The notes below the pieces were generated by a model. The model did no database searches, was not told where the DNA came from, and worked only from the letters and a program-made list of their open reading frames with translations. From Nevskia sp. (GTDB lineage Bacteria; Pseudomonadota; Gammaproteobacteria; Nevskiales; Nevskiaceae): a stretch of 64,000 nucleotides of DNA. Position numbers and translations under genes: made by a program. Of this stretch, positions 45,525-53,867 are shown piece by piece (position 1 is the first letter of the stretch; each line of letters begins with the position of its first letter). The stretch covers positions 124,001 through 188,000 of the forward strand of contig NZ_JAKFUM010000008.1 of the NCBI RefSeq assembly GCF_021732705.1, in the 5' to 3' direction.

Positions 45525-46448
45525 ATGCGCCTGACACCGCTTGCCCTGACCCTCGCCTGTGCGGCGATCGTCACCCTGACCGCCGGTCCCGTCGCGGCCG
45601 CGCCCGCAGCGACCGATACCGCGTACCGCCAGCAGATCGAGAAACTGCGGGCGGACCGCGAAACCCAGCTCAAGCAGCCGGACGCCTGGCTGGCGCTGAT
45701 TGGCCGGCACTGGCTGGTGCCGGGCGTCAGCACCGTCGGCAGCGCCGCCGACAATGCCGTGGTGCTGGCCAAGGGGCCGGCGCATCTCGGCAGCGTCGAC
45801 TGGACCCCGAACGGCGAGGTGCGGCTGACCCTGCTGCCGGAGGCGAACGCGACGATCGACGGCGACGCGAAGACCAGCGCGGTGCTGGTCAGCGACATCC
45901 ACGAAGACCGGCCGCCGACCCAGGTGCGCTTCGGCAGCACGAACTTCCATCTGATCGAACGCGGGGACCGGCGTGCGCTGCGCGTGTTCGATCCGGACTC
46001 CGAGATCCTGCGCAACTTCACCGGCATCGAGTATTTCCCGATCGACCCGTCGTGGCAGGTGACCGCGCGCTGGGTGCCGTTCGATCCGCCGCGCGAGCTG
46101 AAAGTGACGAATCAGATCGGGCAGGTCACGGTCGAGAAGGTGCTGGGCAAGGCCGTGTTCGAACGCAACGGCCAGACCTTCGAGCTGACGCCGATTCCGG
46201 ATGGCTCCGAACCGGGGCTGTTCTTCGTGATGGCCGATCGCACCAGCGCTCGCGAGACCTACGGCGGCGCGCGTTTCCTCAACGCCGAGCCGCCGAAGGA
46301 CGGTCGGGTGACGCTCGATTTCAACCTGGCGCGCAACCCGCCGTGCGCGTTCACGCCGTACACCACTTGCCCGCTCGCGCCGAAGGAAAACCGCCTGAAG
46401 ATCGCCGTGACCGCCGGCGAGAAGAAATATCGCGGCGGGCCGCACTGA
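45525..46448 (+). CDS. DUF1684 domain protein, exported
   Basis: A 307-residue protein. A signal peptide (MRLTPLALTLACAAIVTLTAGPVAAAPA) precedes a beta-rich domain with KQPDAWLALIGRHWLVPG, then FERNGQTFELTPIP and a C-terminal LDFNLARNPPCAFTPYTTCPLAP, which matches DUF1684. The NPPCAF...TTCPLAPKENRL segment is the most conserved part of the family. Function is unknown. A GGAG site lies 9-10 bases before ATG 45525. It is 101 bases downstream of the photolyase. Confidence 0.85.
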   Translation: MRLTPLALTLACAAIVTLTAGPVAAAPAATDTAYRQQIEKLRADRETQLKQPDAWLALIGRHWLVPGVSTVGSAADNAVVLAKGPAHLGSVDWTPNGEVRLTLLPEANATIDGDAKTSAVLVSDIHEDRPPTQVRFGSTNFHLIERGDRRALRVFDPDSEILRNFTGIEYFPIDPSWQVTARWVPFDPPRELKVTNQIGQVTVEKVLGKAVFERNGQTFELTPIPDGSEPGLFFVMADRTSARETYGGARFLNAEPPKDGRVTLDFNLARNPPCAFTPYTTCPLAPKENRLKIAVTAGEKKYRGGPH

Positions 46449-46490
46449 CACGAGGCCGGCGCGATCGCCCGCTTCGATTGCGAGCGATAA

Positions 46491-46514
46491 CTGTTGACAC
46501 TGTTACGTTAACAG
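46491..46514 (+). promoter_or_regulatory. Candidate TetR operator/promoter of the SOI-like operon
   Basis: CTGTTGAC and GTTAACAG form a near-perfect inverted repeat (one mismatch) around ACTGTTAC; nested inside is TGTTA-CGT-TAACA, a perfect inverted repeat. The left arm includes TTGACA at 46494-46499, a consensus -35 box, so repressor binding would occlude the promoter. It ends 15 bases before the regulator start. Confidence 0.6.
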
Positions 46515-46529
46515 CGTCAGCATGTGGGC

Positions 46530-47279
46530 ATGGCTCGAAACCGACAGTCCGACGACGTGCGCGCGAAGAAGCGCGACGACATTCTCGACAGCGCGATGGC
46601 GGTGTTCGAGAAGCACGGCGGTCTGGAAGCGCTGAGCTTCCGCCGGCTGGCCACCGAGATGGACCTGAGCTACTCGGCGCCGTACCGCTACTTCGCCGAC
46701 AAGGATGAGCTGGTCAACGCGCTGCGGGCGCGCGCGTTCCGCTGGATCGAGCAGGCGATGCGCGACGCCATCGCCGGGATCGACGATCCCGAAGCGCAGC
46801 TCGAAGCGCTGGCCGCGGCCTACATCCGCAGCGGCATCGAGCGGCCGGATCGCTACGCGCTGATGTTCTTCAAGCTCGACGACACCGACATCGCCCGCCG
46901 CTCGATCGAGCTGAAAGCCGCGCGCCGCGACGCGCTGGATGTCTGCCGACAGGCGATCGCCGCCGGCCAGGCCTGCGGCCAGCTGCCGGACCGGGTTGAT
47001 CCGCTGACCGCCGCGCACCTGTTCTGGATTGGCGCGCATGGCCTGGTCTCGCTGCAGGTCGCCGGCCAGTTCGTCATGGGCCGCGACCTGCCGGTGCTGG
47101 TCCCGACCCTGATCCGCTGCCTGCGGGCCGGACTTGAACATTTCGACGAGACGCCGGCCACACGGCGCGCATCCGTCAACGAGGAGAGCCTCCATGTCGC
47201 AAACCCTGACACCGCCGGCCGCCGCCCATCCGATCCCTCAGCCGACGCCAAGACGCATCCCGTTCGAATTCCCCGATGA
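46530..47279 (+). CDS. TetR/AcrR-family transcriptional regulator
   Basis: A 249-residue protein with an N-terminal helix-turn-helix (RDDILDSAMAVFEKHGGLEALSFRRLATEMDLSYSAPYRYFADKDEL, residues about 16-62) and a ligand-binding C-terminal domain of the WHG-type (HLFWIGAHGLVSLQVAGQF). It probably represses its own operon through the operator at 46491-46514. The last 28 codons overlap the start of the next gene in another frame, an unusually long 86-base overlap, so the extreme C-terminus could be non-essential. It is the first gene of the four-gene set to 49126. Confidence 0.9.
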   Translation: MARNRQSDDVRAKKRDDILDSAMAVFEKHGGLEALSFRRLATEMDLSYSAPYRYFADKDELVNALRARAFRWIEQAMRDAIAGIDDPEAQLEALAAAYIRSGIERPDRYALMFFKLDDTDIARRSIELKAARRDALDVCRQAIAAGQACGQLPDRVDPLTAAHLFWIGAHGLVSLQVAGQFVMGRDLPVLVPTLIRCLRAGLEHFDETPATRRASVNEESLHVANPDTAGRRPSDPSADAKTHPVRIPR

Positions 47280-48135
47280 CCTGAACCCGCAGTGGAAGCC
47301 GGACGATCCCGAGTTCTCGGCGATGGTCAACGGCGCCTCGCTGGTGATGCCGTATCTGGAGCCGTTCCTGATCCGCACCGTGCGCGAAGCGCTGCCGCAG
47401 ATCGGCGACCCGGAAGTGGCCGACAGCGGCCGCGCGTTCAACACGCAGGAACAGCATCACTATCAGGCGCATCGCCGCTTCAACGAGCTGCTGAAGCGCA
47501 GCCGTTATCCGGAGCTGACGGAGATCGAAGCCGACATGGCCGCGTCTTACGCGCGGCTGGCCAAGCGCTCGCTGCGCACGCGCATGGCCTACACCGCCGG
47601 CTTCGAAGCGATGACCCTCGGCGTCACCCGCTGGCTGGTGGAATCCCGGCAGCAGTTGTTTGGCGGCTCCGATACCCGCGTGGCCTCGTTCATCCTCTGG
47701 CACTTCGTCGAGGAATCCGAGCACAAGTGCGTGGCCCACGACGTCTATCAGGCGCTGTACGGCGGTGGCCTCGGCAGCTATCTGGTGCGTGCGCGCGGCG
47801 TGCTGCACGGCTCGCTCGACGTGATGTGGTATTCGATGCGCGGCTACCGGTTGATCCTGAAGAAAGAAGGCCTGTGGTACCGGCTGTCGTCGCGCCTGCG
47901 GCTCGCCCGCCGCCTTGGCAGCTTCGTTCGCCACGTCGGCCCGTACCTGCTGCGCGCCATGCTGCCCGGCCACGATCCCCGCGAGGAAGCGAATCCGGTC
48001 TGGGTCGATGACTGGATCGCCGGCCATGCCGCCACCGGCGACGACCAGGTACCGCTGCTCGACACCCGGCATCCGGACATCCCGGTGCCGTTTGCAAGCC
48101 GAGCATCGATTGCCCCCGACGGGCTGCCTGCGTGA
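47194..48135 (+). CDS. PF10118-type metal-dependent protein with a ferritin-like diiron motif set
   Basis: A 313-residue protein of the family annotated metal-dependent hydrolase (PF10118). In the sequence I see Glu56 (PYLEPF), E86-Q-H-H89 (QEQHHYQAH), Glu138 (GFEAMTLG) and E174-S-E-H177 (VEESEHKCVAHD). This is the E, ExxH, E, ExxH ligand order of four-helix-bundle diiron oxygenases, so a carboxylate-bridged diiron centre is likely. The hydrolase label may therefore be misleading. GAGGAGAG precedes ATG 47194. Its stop overlaps the next GTG by four bases (GTGA), tying it to two SOI-like membrane proteins. Chemistry is unknown; hydroxylation or epoxidation is an inference. Confidence 0.75.
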   Translation: MSQTLTPPAAAHPIPQPTPRRIPFEFPDDLNPQWKPDDPEFSAMVNGASLVMPYLEPFLIRTVREALPQIGDPEVADSGRAFNTQEQHHYQAHRRFNELLKRSRYPELTEIEADMAASYARLAKRSLRTRMAYTAGFEAMTLGVTRWLVESRQQLFGGSDTRVASFILWHFVEESEHKCVAHDVYQALYGGGLGSYLVRARGVLHGSLDVMWYSMRGYRLILKKEGLWYRLSSRLRLARRLGSFVRHVGPYLLRAMLPGHDPREEANPVWVDDWIAGHAATGDDQVPLLDTRHPDIPVPFASRASIAPDGLPA

Positions 48136-48623
48136 CGCCGACGGATGACCTGAAGCCGCTGCGCCGCCTGCTGATCGGCCACGGCGCCCTGCTGCTCTTC
48201 ACCGGCGGCGTGATCGGCTTCGGCTTCCTGTTCCACCTGATCGGCGCGATCAAGCTGTGGCCGTTTCCGGGCGTGATCGACTTCCAGATGCCCGGCAGCT
48301 ACAAGGCCTGGCGCATGTCGCATCTGGAAGCGCTGATGAACGGCTCGATCATCTGGTTGATCGCCGCACTGCTGCCGCATCTGCCGTTCACCATCGCCGG
48401 CCTGCGTCGCATCACGTGGGGGATCATCGTCACCGGATGGACGCTCGTGGCAGGCTCGATGTGCGATGCGCTGTTTCCCGACAGCCGCGGGCTGGCCGCC
48501 AATTCGGTACTGACCAACAACATCGCGTTCGGGCTGTTCTACATCGGCATCCTGATCGTCATGGCGATCCTCGCGCTGATCGCGTGGCGTTCGCTGCGCC
48601 CCGAGCCGCCATCGTCGTCATGA
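48132..48623 (+). CDS. Styrene-oxide-isomerase-like membrane protein, copy 1
   Basis: A 163-residue protein with four helices. It resembles StyC: HGALLLFTGG near the N-terminus, the PGSYKAW loop, then H64-LEALM-N70-G, matching StyC His58/Asn64 spacing (His as haem ligand, Asn in the active site, by recall of the StyC structure). The later StyC Asp/Tyr pair is not conserved (VTGWTLVAGS), so true epoxide isomerase activity is not assured. The GTG start overlaps the upstream diiron-like gene and the stop overlaps the next ATG. Confidence 0.6.
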   Translation: MTPTDDLKPLRRLLIGHGALLLFTGGVIGFGFLFHLIGAIKLWPFPGVIDFQMPGSYKAWRMSHLEALMNGSIIWLIAALLPHLPFTIAGLRRITWGIIVTGWTLVAGSMCDALFPDSRGLAANSVLTNNIAFGLFYIGILIVMAILALIAWRSLRPEPPSSS

Positions 48624-49126
48624 GCCCAGCCCTGCTGACACCTGCCGAGCGCGGCCGTCTGATCCTGCTGATGCATGGGGCTGCGATCGGCGTGATCGGG
48701 CTGGTCTCCGGCTTCGGGCTGGTGTTCTCGATTCTCGACGCCTGGCATGTCTGGCCGCTGACCTTGCCGATCCACCTGCCGGTGCCCGGCAGCGAGCACG
48801 GCTGGCGTGTCGCGCATGTCGCCGGCGTGCTCAACGGCATGCTGATGATGCTCGGCGGCCTGGCACTGGTGCCGACGGCACCCGGTCCGAGCGCGCAGCG
48901 CTGGATCGTCGGCGGGTTGGTCTGGACCGGCTGGGGCAATACCGTGTTCTTCCACCTGGCCAACGTCTCGAGCAACCGTGCGCTGTCAGCCGGCAGCACG
49001 CGACTCGGCGAGGCCGATGCGGCCGGCATGCTCGGCTACCTGATCGGCGCGAGCACCATTCCGTTCACCATCGTGGCGCTGGCGCTGCTCGGTCTGGCCG
49101 CCGCGCGCCAGCTTCGGCCGCGCTGA
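48620..49126 (+). CDS. Styrene-oxide-isomerase-like membrane protein, copy 2
   Basis: A 168-residue four-helix protein, closer to StyC than copy 1: PVPGSEHGWRVAHVAGVLNG (H66 and N72 in the same HxxxxxN spacing) and WGNTVFFHLANVSSNRALS, which mirrors the StyC FSPNRGLS turn. The StyC Asp95 and Tyr103 positions read Thr and Phe here. It overlaps copy 1 by four bases (ATGA), so the pair is translated together and may form a heteromer. The haem-binding His suggests a haem-b membrane protein. Convergent with the diguanylate cyclase gene. Confidence 0.68.
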   Translation: MSPALLTPAERGRLILLMHGAAIGVIGLVSGFGLVFSILDAWHVWPLTLPIHLPVPGSEHGWRVAHVAGVLNGMLMMLGGLALVPTAPGPSAQRWIVGGLVWTGWGNTVFFHLANVSSNRALSAGSTRLGEADAAGMLGYLIGASTIPFTIVALALLGLAAARQLRPR

Positions 49127-49142
49127 TCGCGGCGCGACGTCG

Positions 49143-50384
49143 TCAAGCGGCGAGACCGCCGTCGCCATTGCCGTCGGACGGCGCGGCCCGATCCGACAAC
49201 GGTTTCGACGCCGTCACCGTACCGCCGACGCTGCGCAGCCGCCGCCGATGCAGCGCTTCCGACCACTCGCGCACCACCATCTGGCTGCCGCCGATGCGCT
49301 TGACCAGCATCGACAGCGCATCGGCCCGCTGGATCAGCTCGTCCTGCTGCAGCCAGGGGCCGGGACGGCGCACGATCATCACGCCGAGCGAGGCCGAGGT
49401 GCGGGCGACGCCGGCCGCGCCTTCGCCGAACTGCAGCGAGATGTCGCGCGTGGCCTCGTGCAGCGACTCGGCGATGCGGTACAGATCCTCGATCTCCGGC
49501 GCCACGCAGATCACCGCGAACTCGTCGCCGCCGAGTCGGGCCACGACATCGGTGCTGCGCCGCGCGACCGACTGCAGCCGCCGCCCGACTTCGCACAGCG
49601 CGGCATCGCCGGCCTCGTGGCCGAAGGCGTCGTTGATCGGCTTGAACTTGTCGAGATCGAGCATCATCACGGCCAGATGCTGGCTTTCGCGCCAGGCAAT
49701 GTGGATCGCGGCTTCAAGGCCCTGATGCATGCCGCGGCGATTGGCGAGCCCGGTCAGCGAATCGGTCGTGGCCAGGGTCTTCAGCGTCAGCTGCGCGACG
49801 AACTGCGTGCGCTGCGACAGGTTGATCCAGTAGCGGCCGGCAAGGCCGATGGCATTGATCGCGGCCATCACGAACGCCGCCCGGGCGATGGCGACGGTGC
49901 TGGCACCCGCCGTCATCGAGATCGCCAGTGGCAGCCCCATGCCGATCACCAGCCCGGCCACCGCGGCCGTGCGCTGCGTGAGCCCGGCGAACAGGTAGCA
50001 GAACGCCAGCTGCACGATGACGAATTCCTGCATGTACGGCTCGTTGTCGCCGGGCAGGGTGTGCAGCGCGCTCAGCACCACCCACATCAGCCCGTTGACC
50101 GCGACCAGAAGGCCGCGCAGGTGCTCGCCGGGCGCTGGCGCACCGCGCACCATGCGGATGGTCAGCACCACGCACTGCAGCAGCACGAAGCCGACGGCGC
50201 CATTGACCGCAGACCACGCGAAGCGCCCTTCGAACAGGAAATGCTCGGCCAGCAGTGCGAGCGCGAACATCAGGCAGCCGCTCAGGTACGACGCGCGCAG
50301 CATCCGCTGGTTTTCGCTTTCGGTGAACGCCCGAAAGCGCGCGCTGATTTCGCTGGTCACTGCGGCATCGCCGGACTCGATCAC
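49143..50384 (-). CDS. Membrane-bound diguanylate cyclase (GGDEF)
   Basis: A 413-residue protein. About six helices occupy residues 30-195 (for example YLSGCLMFALALLAEHFLF and LLVAVNGLMWVVLSAL), followed by a GGDEF domain with DSLTGLANRRGMHQGLEAA, DLDKFKPINDAFGHEAGD and RLGGDEFAVICV (intact catalytic site). The RxxD inhibitory I-site is not obvious. It makes c-di-GMP in response to a membrane signal. The start is GTG 50384 with no good ribosome site, so a later start within the first 30 residues is possible. No c-di-GMP effector is adjacent. Confidence 0.88.
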   Translation of the reverse strand: MIESGDAAVTSEISARFRAFTESENQRMLRASYLSGCLMFALALLAEHFLFEGRFAWSAVNGAVGFVLLQCVVLTIRMVRGAPAPGEHLRGLLVAVNGLMWVVLSALHTLPGDNEPYMQEFVIVQLAFCYLFAGLTQRTAAVAGLVIGMGLPLAISMTAGASTVAIARAAFVMAAINAIGLAGRYWINLSQRTQFVAQLTLKTLATTDSLTGLANRRGMHQGLEAAIHIAWRESQHLAVMMLDLDKFKPINDAFGHEAGDAALCEVGRRLQSVARRSTDVVARLGGDEFAVICVAPEIEDLYRIAESLHEATRDISLQFGEGAAGVARTSASLGVMIVRRPGPWLQQDELIQRADALSMLVKRIGGSQMVVREWSEALHRRRLRSVGGTVTASKPLSDRAAPSDGNGDGGLAA

Positions 50385-50495
50385 GAGGAGGCGTTTTCGA
50401 TAGAGGAGGTCGATGCCATTATCGACAGGCGATCCCGGACGGCGATGCGGGACGGACGGACGGCGGCCATCCGTGGCCCGGTCGGCGGGCGCTGA

Positions 50496-51404
50496 TCAGG
50501 CCGCTCGGCCGAGGACATCGCGCAGCGCCGCGTCGAGCGTCGGGAAGCGGAACGCGAAGCCCTGATCGAGCGCCGCCTGCGGAATCACCCGTTGCCCGGT
50601 CAGCAGGATTTCGGCCATTTCGCCGACGATCATCTTCAGCGCGAAACCCGGCATCGGCAGGAACGCCGGGCGGCTCAGCACGCGGCCGAGCGTCTTCGCG
50701 AACTCGGCATTGGTCACCGGTTCCGGCGCGGTGCCGTTGTACGGGCCGGCGGCAACGTCGCGCTCGATCAGGAAGCGGATCAGCGCGACCAGATCGGCCC
50801 GGTGCACCCAGCTCATCCACTGCTTGCCGGAGCCCATCGGCCCGCCGCCGCCGAGGCGGAACGCCGGCAGCATCTGCGCCAGCGCGCCGCCACCGGCCGG
50901 GCCATCCGGCCCGAGCACGATGCCGGTGCGGAGCGTGCAGACGCGCACGCCGAGGGCCGCGGCCTTCTCGGCCTCGGCCTCCCAGTCCCGGCACAGCGTG
51001 GCGGAGAAGTCGTCGCCGGCCGGCTCGCGTTCGGTCAGCTTTTCATCGCCATGCGGGCCGTACCAGCCGATCGCCGAGCCGGACACCAGCACCTTCGGCT
51101 TCACCGGCAGGCGGCTGATCCACTCGACCAGCCGCCGCGTGGTGTCGATGCGCGACGTGCGGAAGCCCATCTTGGTGACGGCGTTCCAGCGCGCGCCGCC
51201 GAGGCTGGCGCCGGCGAGATTGACCACGGCATCGACCGGCTCGGCCTTGGCCAGATCGCGGATCGCTTTCGCGCCGTTCGGCACGCGGTTGCCGGCCGAG
51301 GTGATTTCGCGCGTCAGCACGGTGACGGCGTGGCCATCGGACAGCAGCGAAGCGGCCAGCTCGCGGCCGATGAAGCCGGTACCGCCGGTGATCAGGACAT
51401 GCAT
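50496..51404 (-). CDS. TIGR01777-family NAD-dependent epimerase-like oxidoreductase
   Basis: A 302-residue extended SDR: MHVLITGGTGFIGRELAASLL at the N-terminus (TGxxGxxG), VVNLAGASLGGARWN, LVSGSAIGWYGPHGD (the motif that distinguishes the YfcH/TIGR01777 group) and a C-terminal DUF1731-like portion (LSRPAFLPMPGFALKMIVGEMAEILLTGQ). The function of the family is unknown. ATG 51404 overlaps the end of the PdeM gene by 13 bases, so the pair is coupled. Confidence 0.9.
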   Translation of the reverse strand: MHVLITGGTGFIGRELAASLLSDGHAVTVLTREITSAGNRVPNGAKAIRDLAKAEPVDAVVNLAGASLGGARWNAVTKMGFRTSRIDTTRRLVEWISRLPVKPKVLVSGSAIGWYGPHGDEKLTEREPAGDDFSATLCRDWEAEAEKAAALGVRVCTLRTGIVLGPDGPAGGGALAQMLPAFRLGGGGPMGSGKQWMSWVHRADLVALIRFLIERDVAAGPYNGTAPEPVTNAEFAKTLGRVLSRPAFLPMPGFALKMIVGEMAEILLTGQRVIPQAALDQGFAFRFPTLDAALRDVLGRAA

Positions 51405-52132
51405 GGCGCGGGTGCCTCGAAGGAATCGCCGGACTGTAGCCGAACCACGCCGTCCGGCGTGACCGCGATCACCGTGTCCGTGCCTGCCGGCACCACCGGC
51501 CAGCCGCCGGTGAAGCTGCCGAACGACGGCAGCACGCCGATGCGCTCGGCGTGGCGGAACCAGAACACCGGCAGTCGCGCCGAGTCGCGCCGCGAACGCA
51601 GCCGCACCACAGGGTGCAGGTGCCCGGCCAGCACGAAGCCGCGGGCGTCGCTCGCCGGCTCGTGCGCGAACACGAACGGCGGCTGATGCTGCTGGCCAGC
51701 GATCCAGTCGATCCGCCACGCGGCCGGCAGGCGCTCGATCTGGCGATCGTGATTGCCGACGATGGCGCGGATTTCGAGCTGCGGATGCGCCTGCCGGAAC
51801 GCTTCGATCGCGGCGATCGCCGGTTCGCTCGCGGTCAGCGCGGTGTGGAACAGGTCGCCGAGGATCACCAGACGCTGCACGTCATGCGCGCGCAGCAGGC
51901 GGTCGAGCCGGTCGAGATCGGTCCGCGTCGCGCCGCTCGGCACCGGCACGCCGGCGCGGCGGAACGCGGCCGCCTTGCCCAGATGCACGTCGGCGACGAT
52001 CAGGCAGCGCTGCCGCGGCCACAGCAGCGCGCGGTCGGCCAGCGGCAGCAGCGTTTCGCCGGCAACGCGGAGCGCGTCGCCGGCAGCGGCGGTGGCGCCG
52101 GGAAAAGTCGCCTGCGGGGCGAGCGGGGTCAT
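51392..52132 (-). CDS. pdeM: PdeM-like ligase-associated DNA damage response endonuclease
   Basis: A 246-residue calcineurin-type phosphoesterase: CLIVADVHLGKAAAFRRAG (DxH, metal 1), VILGDLFHT (GD), AIVGNHDRQ (GNHD) and VLAGHLHPVVRL (GHxH). This combination and the RRAGVPVP segment are typical of PdeM, which normally sits with an ATP-dependent DNA ligase, an Lhr helicase and an exonuclease. None of those partners is present here. ATG 52132 is chosen because the upstream frame lies inside no homology. Coupled with the TIGR01777 gene. Confidence 0.88.
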   Translation of the reverse strand: MTPLAPQATFPGATAAAGDALRVAGETLLPLADRALLWPRQRCLIVADVHLGKAAAFRRAGVPVPSGATRTDLDRLDRLLRAHDVQRLVILGDLFHTALTASEPAIAAIEAFRQAHPQLEIRAIVGNHDRQIERLPAAWRIDWIAGQQHQPPFVFAHEPASDARGFVLAGHLHPVVRLRSRRDSARLPVFWFRHAERIGVLPSFGSFTGGWPVVPAGTDTVIAVTPDGVVRLQSGDSFEAPAPCMS

Positions 52133-52157
52133 CCGCTTCGGGATCGCGGAGAAAGGT

Positions 52158-53783
52158 CTAGGGCGATGATGCCCCGGGTCGCGCGACGGCAGGCGCCGGG
52201 TCGAGCGGAATCGCGCCCCAGCCGTAGACCGGATCGCGGCCGGTCGGGCCGAGATCGCGGGCGGCGTGGCGCAGTTCGGCCAGCACCACGTTCGGCGGCG
52301 GCATGCGGCCATCGGCACGCGGGCGGGTCAGGCGATCGGCAATCACCGCGGCCACTTCCGACGCCGCGAACGAGGTGCCGGACACCGGCTGCGAATCGTA
52401 CGAGCCGGCCTGGCTGACGACATTGACGCCCGGTGCGGCGAAGCTGATGTAGTCGCCGCGGTTGGCGCGCCGGTAGACCTCGTCGCGGTCGTTGATCGCG
52501 GTCACCGCGATGACGCCGGGATACGCGGCCGGATAGACCGGCGCGGCGGCCGGGCCGCTGTTGCCGGCGGCGGCGACCACGGTGATGCCGCTTTCGATCG
52601 CACGCCGCACCAGCAGCGCCATCACCGCGTTGTCCGGCCCTTCGATGCTGATGTTGATCACCGGCACGCGCTCGGCCATCAGCCAGGCGATGGCGCCGGC
52701 GACGGCATCGGTCGGCGCGACCAGACGGTTGTCGCCATCGGCGCCGAAGACATCGGCGACCGCGAGCGGCGCGCCCTGCCGCATCGCCCGCTCGGCCACC
52801 AGCGTGCCGTGCGCGCGCGGGATGTAGGTCGCGCCGGCGAAGGCCTGTCGCCGGACCACGGCGCGCGCCAGCCCCGGCGTGCGGGTGTCGACTCCGGTAT
52901 CGAGGATGCCGATCGCGCGCCGCACCTCGGCCGCGCTCTGCGTCGCGCCGGCCGCCGCGTTCGGCAGCGCCGGCGCCACCGCGGCCGCCGACGCGCCCGC
53001 CTGCGACGGCCGGAAGATGTGATTCGGCGCGACACTGGCCGTCGGCCGCAGCAGCTGCAGGCGCTCGACCGTCTTCTCGATGTTCTGGCCGGCCGGGACC
53101 GCCACGCGCAGCAGCGCTTCGCGGCCCGCGCCGAACGATTGCGCGTTGCGCACGGTGTAGCCGGCGGCGCGCACGGCGGCGGCGGCTTCGCTGCGATCGA
53201 TCACCAGCACTTCGCCCGGCAGCCGCTCGCGGCCATCGAGACCGCGCTCGACGAGGTAACGCTCGCCGCCATCGCGGCCGGCCGATTCGATCCGTTCCTT
53301 CGCCGCTTCCCGTGACGCGTCTTCGGCGTCCTTGGCGGCATCTTCCTCGGCGTCGGCCTGCGCCTTGGCGGCATCCTCGGCGATCTTCGCCGCTTCCTTG
53401 CGGCTGTCGGCGTCGGCCTTGGCGGCGTCTTCGGCGCGCTTGGCGTCGTTCTTCTGGGCTTCGTTCTGGGCGTCCTTTTGGCCGTCCTTCTGGGCGGCGT
53501 CGGCCTTCGCGGAGCCGCCTCCGGAGGCCTTGCCGGCCGATTCGGCGGACCGTCGGGTATCGCCGCCGCTGTCCCGGCTGCGCCGGGCGGCCTCGTCGGC
53601 CGTGCGTCGGGACTCGCGATCGCGGCTGTCGTCACGGCTGCGCTCGCTGCCGCCGCCGGTTCGAAGCTCGCGATCCTCGCGGATGTCGCGGTCCGCCCGG
53701 GCCGGCGGCGAGGTCAGCGGGATGGCGGTCGCGGCGAGCAGCGCGATCGCGCAGCGGCCGAACGGGCGTGAAAACTTGTTCAT
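52158..53783 (-). CDS. S8 (subtilisin-like) serine protease with charged repetitive N-terminal region
   Basis: A 541-residue exported protein. A signal peptide (to about residue 30) is followed by a strongly charged, Ala/Lys/Asp/Glu/Arg-rich region to about residue 175 (many AEDAAK-type repeats, helical), then a subtilase domain with catalytic Asp295 (ILDTGVD), His325 (RAHGTLVA), oxyanion Asn408 (AAGNSG) and Ser471 (SGTSFAAS). All four are intact. It is divergent from an ECF sigma/anti-sigma pair, 84 bases apart, and could be a target or effector of that stress response. GAGGA precedes ATG 53783. Confidence 0.9.
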   Translation of the reverse strand: MNKFSRPFGRCAIALLAATAIPLTSPPARADRDIREDRELRTGGGSERSRDDSRDRESRRTADEAARRSRDSGGDTRRSAESAGKASGGGSAKADAAQKDGQKDAQNEAQKNDAKRAEDAAKADADSRKEAAKIAEDAAKAQADAEEDAAKDAEDASREAAKERIESAGRDGGERYLVERGLDGRERLPGEVLVIDRSEAAAAVRAAGYTVRNAQSFGAGREALLRVAVPAGQNIEKTVERLQLLRPTASVAPNHIFRPSQAGASAAAVAPALPNAAAGATQSAAEVRRAIGILDTGVDTRTPGLARAVVRRQAFAGATYIPRAHGTLVAERAMRQGAPLAVADVFGADGDNRLVAPTDAVAGAIAWLMAERVPVINISIEGPDNAVMALLVRRAIESGITVVAAAGNSGPAAAPVYPAAYPGVIAVTAINDRDEVYRRANRGDYISFAAPGVNVVSQAGSYDSQPVSGTSFAASEVAAVIADRLTRPRADGRMPPPNVVLAELRHAARDLGPTGRDPVYGWGAIPLDPAPAVARPGASSP

Positions 53784-53816
53784 GCAGGGGTCCTCGACCA
53801 ATCGTCAGGCAGCGCG

Positions 53817-53844
53817 GGAATAAACTGCCGCGTCGTTCGTTGTC
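53817..53844 (+). promoter_or_regulatory. Predicted ECF sigma promoter upstream of the sigma gene
   Basis: GGAATAAAC, 12 bases, CGTTGTC. The first element is a GGAAT/GGAAC-type ECF -35 and the second a -10, ending 23 bases before the sigma ATG (53868). The same two elements with the same spacing recur at 56225-56252, indicating autoregulation and a second target. Confidence 0.7.
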
Positions 53845-53867
53845 CCGTCGAGCCACAGGTAGTGCGC

